A DNA stretch of 7,715 nucleotides from J054 sp051008735 (GTDB lineage Bacteria; Pseudomonadota; Gammaproteobacteria; Steroidobacterales; GCA-2729495): the NCBI GenBank assembly GCA_051008735.1, contig JBPCXH010000133.1:1-7715 (forward strand), read 5' to 3'. The translations under genes were made by a program, and so were the position numbers. The notes beneath the pieces are model-generated. The model did not search any database and was not told the DNA's origin. It saw only the letters and a list, made by a program, of their open reading frames with translations. Positions 6,175-7,715 of this stretch are shown here, one piece after another. Numbering within the stretch: the first letter of the stretch is position 1; each line of letters starts with the position of its first letter.

Positions 6175-7152
6175 ATGACTAACCCAGCCCGAATCACCAT
6201 TACCGGTGCGGCCGGCCAGATCGGCTACCAGCTCGCCTTTCGAATTGCCTCAGGGCAGCTTCTGGGCCCCAATCAACCGGTGATTCTGCAACTGCTGGAA
6301 ATTCCCCCAGCCCTGGATGCGCTCAAGGGCGTTGCCATGGAACTCGACGACTGCGCCTTTCCAACCCTGCATGGCATCGTTGCCACCGATCAGGCCGATG
6401 TCGCCTTCAAGGACGCAGACTATGCGCTGTTGGTCGGCGCCAAACCCCGGGGCCCAGGCATGGAACGGGCAGACTTACTCAAAGGCAATGCCCAGATCTT
6501 CTCCGCCCAGGGCAAGGCCATGAATGCCCATGCCAATAAAGATATAAAAGTGCTGGTGGTCGGCAATCCGGCCAATACCAATGCGCTGATTGCGCAGGCC
6601 AATGCGCCGGATCTCAACCCGGCCAATTTCACCGCCATGACCCGGCTGGATCATAATCGCGCCCTGGCCCAGCTGGCGGCGAAAACTGACGCCCATGTCA
6701 CCCAGATCCGGCACATGACAATCTGGGGCAATCACTCAGCGACACAGTATCCGGACATTTCACACACCGTCGTCGGCGAACGCGACGCGGTAGAACTTGT
6801 CGACCAGAAATGGCTGGTTGATGACTTCATCCCGACGGTCCAGCAACGCGGTGCTGCCATCATCAAGGCACGGGGACTGTCCAGCGCTGCGTCGGCCGCA
6901 TCCGCTGCCATCGACCACATCCGCGACTGGGCCCTGGGTACCCCGGGTGACGACTGGGTCAGCATGGCCGTGCCGGCGGACGGCAGCTACGGCATCGAGC
7001 CTGGCATCATTTACTCGTTCCCCTGCCGCTGCCGTCAGGGTCGCTATGAAATCGTGCCGGATCTGGAAATTGATGCTTTCAGCCGCGAACGCATGACCGC
7101 AACGGACCAGGAACTCCGCGCCGAGCGGGCGGATGTCGCCGACCTGCTCTAG
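6175..7152 (+). CDS. mdh: Malate dehydrogenase (NAD-dependent, type 2/cytosolic-like)
   Basis: The enzyme interconverts malate and oxaloacetate with NAD in the TCA cycle. Its 325 residues are the usual length for the group of bacterial MDHs that resemble the eukaryotic cytosolic enzyme, not the shorter E. coli type. The dinucleotide-binding loop GAAGQIG (11-17) opens the Rossmann fold, and Glu42 in LLEIP is the acidic residue expected for NAD preference. The mobile loop GAKPRGPGMERADLL supplies the substrate arginines (Arg92, Arg98). GNPANTN (130-136) follows. TRLDHNRA holds catalytic Asp159 and substrate-binding Arg162, and WGNHSATQYPD holds catalytic His187. All key residues are present, so the enzyme should be active. 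It has its own promoter, a good ribosome-binding site and a strong terminator, indicating a single-gene transcript with possible readthrough from the small gene upstream. Confidence 0.97.
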   Translation: MTNPARITITGAAGQIGYQLAFRIASGQLLGPNQPVILQLLEIPPALDALKGVAMELDDCAFPTLHGIVATDQADVAFKDADYALLVGAKPRGPGMERADLLKGNAQIFSAQGKAMNAHANKDIKVLVVGNPANTNALIAQANAPDLNPANFTAMTRLDHNRALAQLAAKTDAHVTQIRHMTIWGNHSATQYPDISHTVVGERDAVELVDQKWLVDDFIPTVQQRGAAIIKARGLSSAASAASAAIDHIRDWALGTPGDDWVSMAVPADGSYGIEPGIIYSFPCRCRQGRYEIVPDLEIDAFSRERMTATDQELRAERADVADLL

Positions 7153-7175
7153 GCCGACCGACAGCAAAGATCGGG

Positions 7176-7209
7176 AAAACGGAGCCGCGAAAGCGGCTCC
7201 GTTTTGTTT
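7176..7209 (+). terminator. Intrinsic terminator of mdh
   Basis: A perfect 13-bp stem pairs AAAACGGAGCCGC (7176-7188) with GCGGCTCCGTTTT (7193-7205) around a GAAA tetraloop, followed by GTTT. It begins 24 bases after the mdh stop. The A-run on the left arm means it could also stop transcripts arriving on the minus strand. It insulates fadE from mdh. Confidence 0.95.
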
Positions 7210-7236
7210 CAGCCTGCGAATACTTCCACTAACCGG

Positions 7237-7269
7237 TTCACAATGCCGGGGCGCATGGTGCGCTATAGT
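7237..7269 (+). promoter_or_regulatory. Weak candidate fadE promoter
   Basis: TATAGT (7264-7269) matches the -10 consensus at 5 of 6 positions and lies 48 bases before the proposed start. TTCACA (7237-7242) matches the -35 at 5 of 6, but the 21-base spacing is too long for a standard promoter. One of the two hexamers may therefore be coincidental, or an activator is involved. The 8-bp palindrome AACCGGTT (7231-7238) touches the -35. Confidence 0.25.
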
Positions 7270-7302
7270 CATTAACCTCGCGGCCCCGGGTCGCTTTTAA
7301 CC

Positions 7303-7308
7303 AGCAGG
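7303..7308 (+). promoter_or_regulatory. fadE: Ribosome binding site that decides the fadE start
   Basis: AGCAGG ends 9 bases before the TTG at 7318, a normal distance. It ends only one base before the nearby ATG at 7310, which is too close to be used, and that ATG opens a frame of only three codons before TGA. The spacing therefore favours TTG as the start. Confidence 0.5.
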
Positions 7309-7317
7309 CATGACGCA

Positions 7318-7715
7318 TTGACTGGCTTTATTATCTGGCTACTTTTAAGCCTCGCCCTCGCAGCAGTCGCACTGGGGCTGGCTTACCGTCGAGAGCCCCT
7401 GCAGCGCTCGACGCTGATTCTCGGCGGCGCGCTGTTGCTGTATTCGTTGCTCACGGGGCCCTTCATCTGGCTACTGTTTTTGTGGCTGCTCTTCGCCGGC
7501 CTGGCAGTCCTGAACCTGGCCGACTTCCGGCGGGAAAACATCACAGCGCCGCTGCTGCGTATGTACCGAACCATGGTCCCGGACATGTCCGATACCGAGC
7601 GCGAGGCCCTGGATGCCGGCACGGTCTGGTGGGAAGGCGAATTGTTTACCGGCCGACCCGACTGGAGCCGCCTGACCTCATTGCCGGCCCCTTCCCTGAC
7701 CGAAGCCGAACAGGC
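7318..7715 (+). CDS. fadE: Acyl-CoA dehydrogenase FadE, N-terminal part (3' end outside the window)
   Basis: FadE is the membrane-associated flavoenzyme for the first oxidation of fatty acyl-CoA in beta-oxidation. The visible 132 residues are the N-terminal extension unique to the long FadE type. Two hydrophobic segments (about 5-22 and 32-65) form a membrane hairpin. Next comes MVPDMSDTEREALDAGTVWW (86-105), then EGELFTGRPDW, closely matching the E. coli FadE stretch PPMSRTEKEAIDAGTTWWEG. The catalytic and FAD-binding domains lie beyond the edge. The frame is open from the stop at 7273-7275. It contains no ATG or GTG before the hydrophobic region, so TTG at 7318 is the best start, supported by AGCAGG upstream. 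The mdh terminator separates it from the preceding gene; whether downstream genes are co-transcribed is not visible. Confidence 0.92.
   Translation, partial: MTGFIIWLLLSLALAAVALGLAYRREPLQRSTLILGGALLLYSLLTGPFIWLLFLWLLFAGLAVLNLADFRRENITAPLLRMYRTMVPDMSDTEREALDAGTVWWEGELFTGRPDWSRLTSLPAPSLTEAEQ

Noticed and set aside
6760..7272. 170-codon minus-strand open frame across the mdh 3' end and terminator
   Set aside because: It is antisense to mdh and runs through the terminator hairpin. No recognisable protein features.
7383..7622. 79-codon minus-strand open frame inside fadE
   Set aside because: It is antisense to the recognisable FadE N-terminal region and Ser/Arg-rich, as shadow frames are.
1..7715. 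Mobile elements, CRISPR arrays, tRNA or rRNA genes, phage or defence genes
   Set aside because: None were seen: no transposase or integrase motifs, no regularly spaced repeats, no cloverleaf-like sequence and no foreign-looking base composition.

Overview
The window comes from a GC-rich proteobacterial chromosome, most likely a gammaproteobacterium. The evidence is the long FadE-type acyl-CoA dehydrogenase with an N-terminal membrane hairpin, E. coli-like promoter and terminator signals, and a hybrid GGDEF-EAL protein. The genus cannot be fixed from sequence reading alone. No tRNA, rRNA, CRISPR array, transposase or phage gene was seen; this looks like ordinary chromosomal backbone.

Layout, left to right. 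(1) The 3' part of a GGDEF-EAL cyclic-di-GMP gene on the plus strand enters from the left edge and ends at 1232. (2) A tightly coupled three-gene minus-strand operon occupies 5594 down to 1202. Its order is an ABC ATPase, a fused 10-TM FtsX/MacB-type permease, then a membrane-anchored AttH/CrtC-type lipocalin-fold protein. Its last gene overlaps the end of the GGDEF-EAL gene tail to tail by 31 bp. (3) A short divergent promoter region (5595-5741) separates the operon from a plus-strand gene for a small exported protein of unknown function (5742-6068). (4) mdh, NAD-dependent malate dehydrogenase (6175-7152), has its own extended -10 promoter and a textbook intrinsic terminator (7176-7209). (5) The beginning of fadE runs off the right edge (7318-7715), probably from a TTG start.

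How the genes work together. The ATPase, permease and lipocalin genes overlap by 4 and 1 bases and must act as one machine. By family resemblance (AttEFGH-like; MacB/LolCDE/YbbAP-like transporters) it should move or extract a hydrophobic envelope molecule, with the lipocalin-fold protein as periplasmic partner. The substrate is unknown, which makes this the most interesting system here. Mdh (TCA cycle) and FadE (first step of beta-oxidation) are metabolically related but separated by a strong terminator. The least explained DNA is the 147-bp divergent region. It carries an 8-bp inverted repeat, overlapping candidate promoters, and a short minus-strand leader ORF with a T-run slippery site whose stop overlaps the TTG start of the ATPase.
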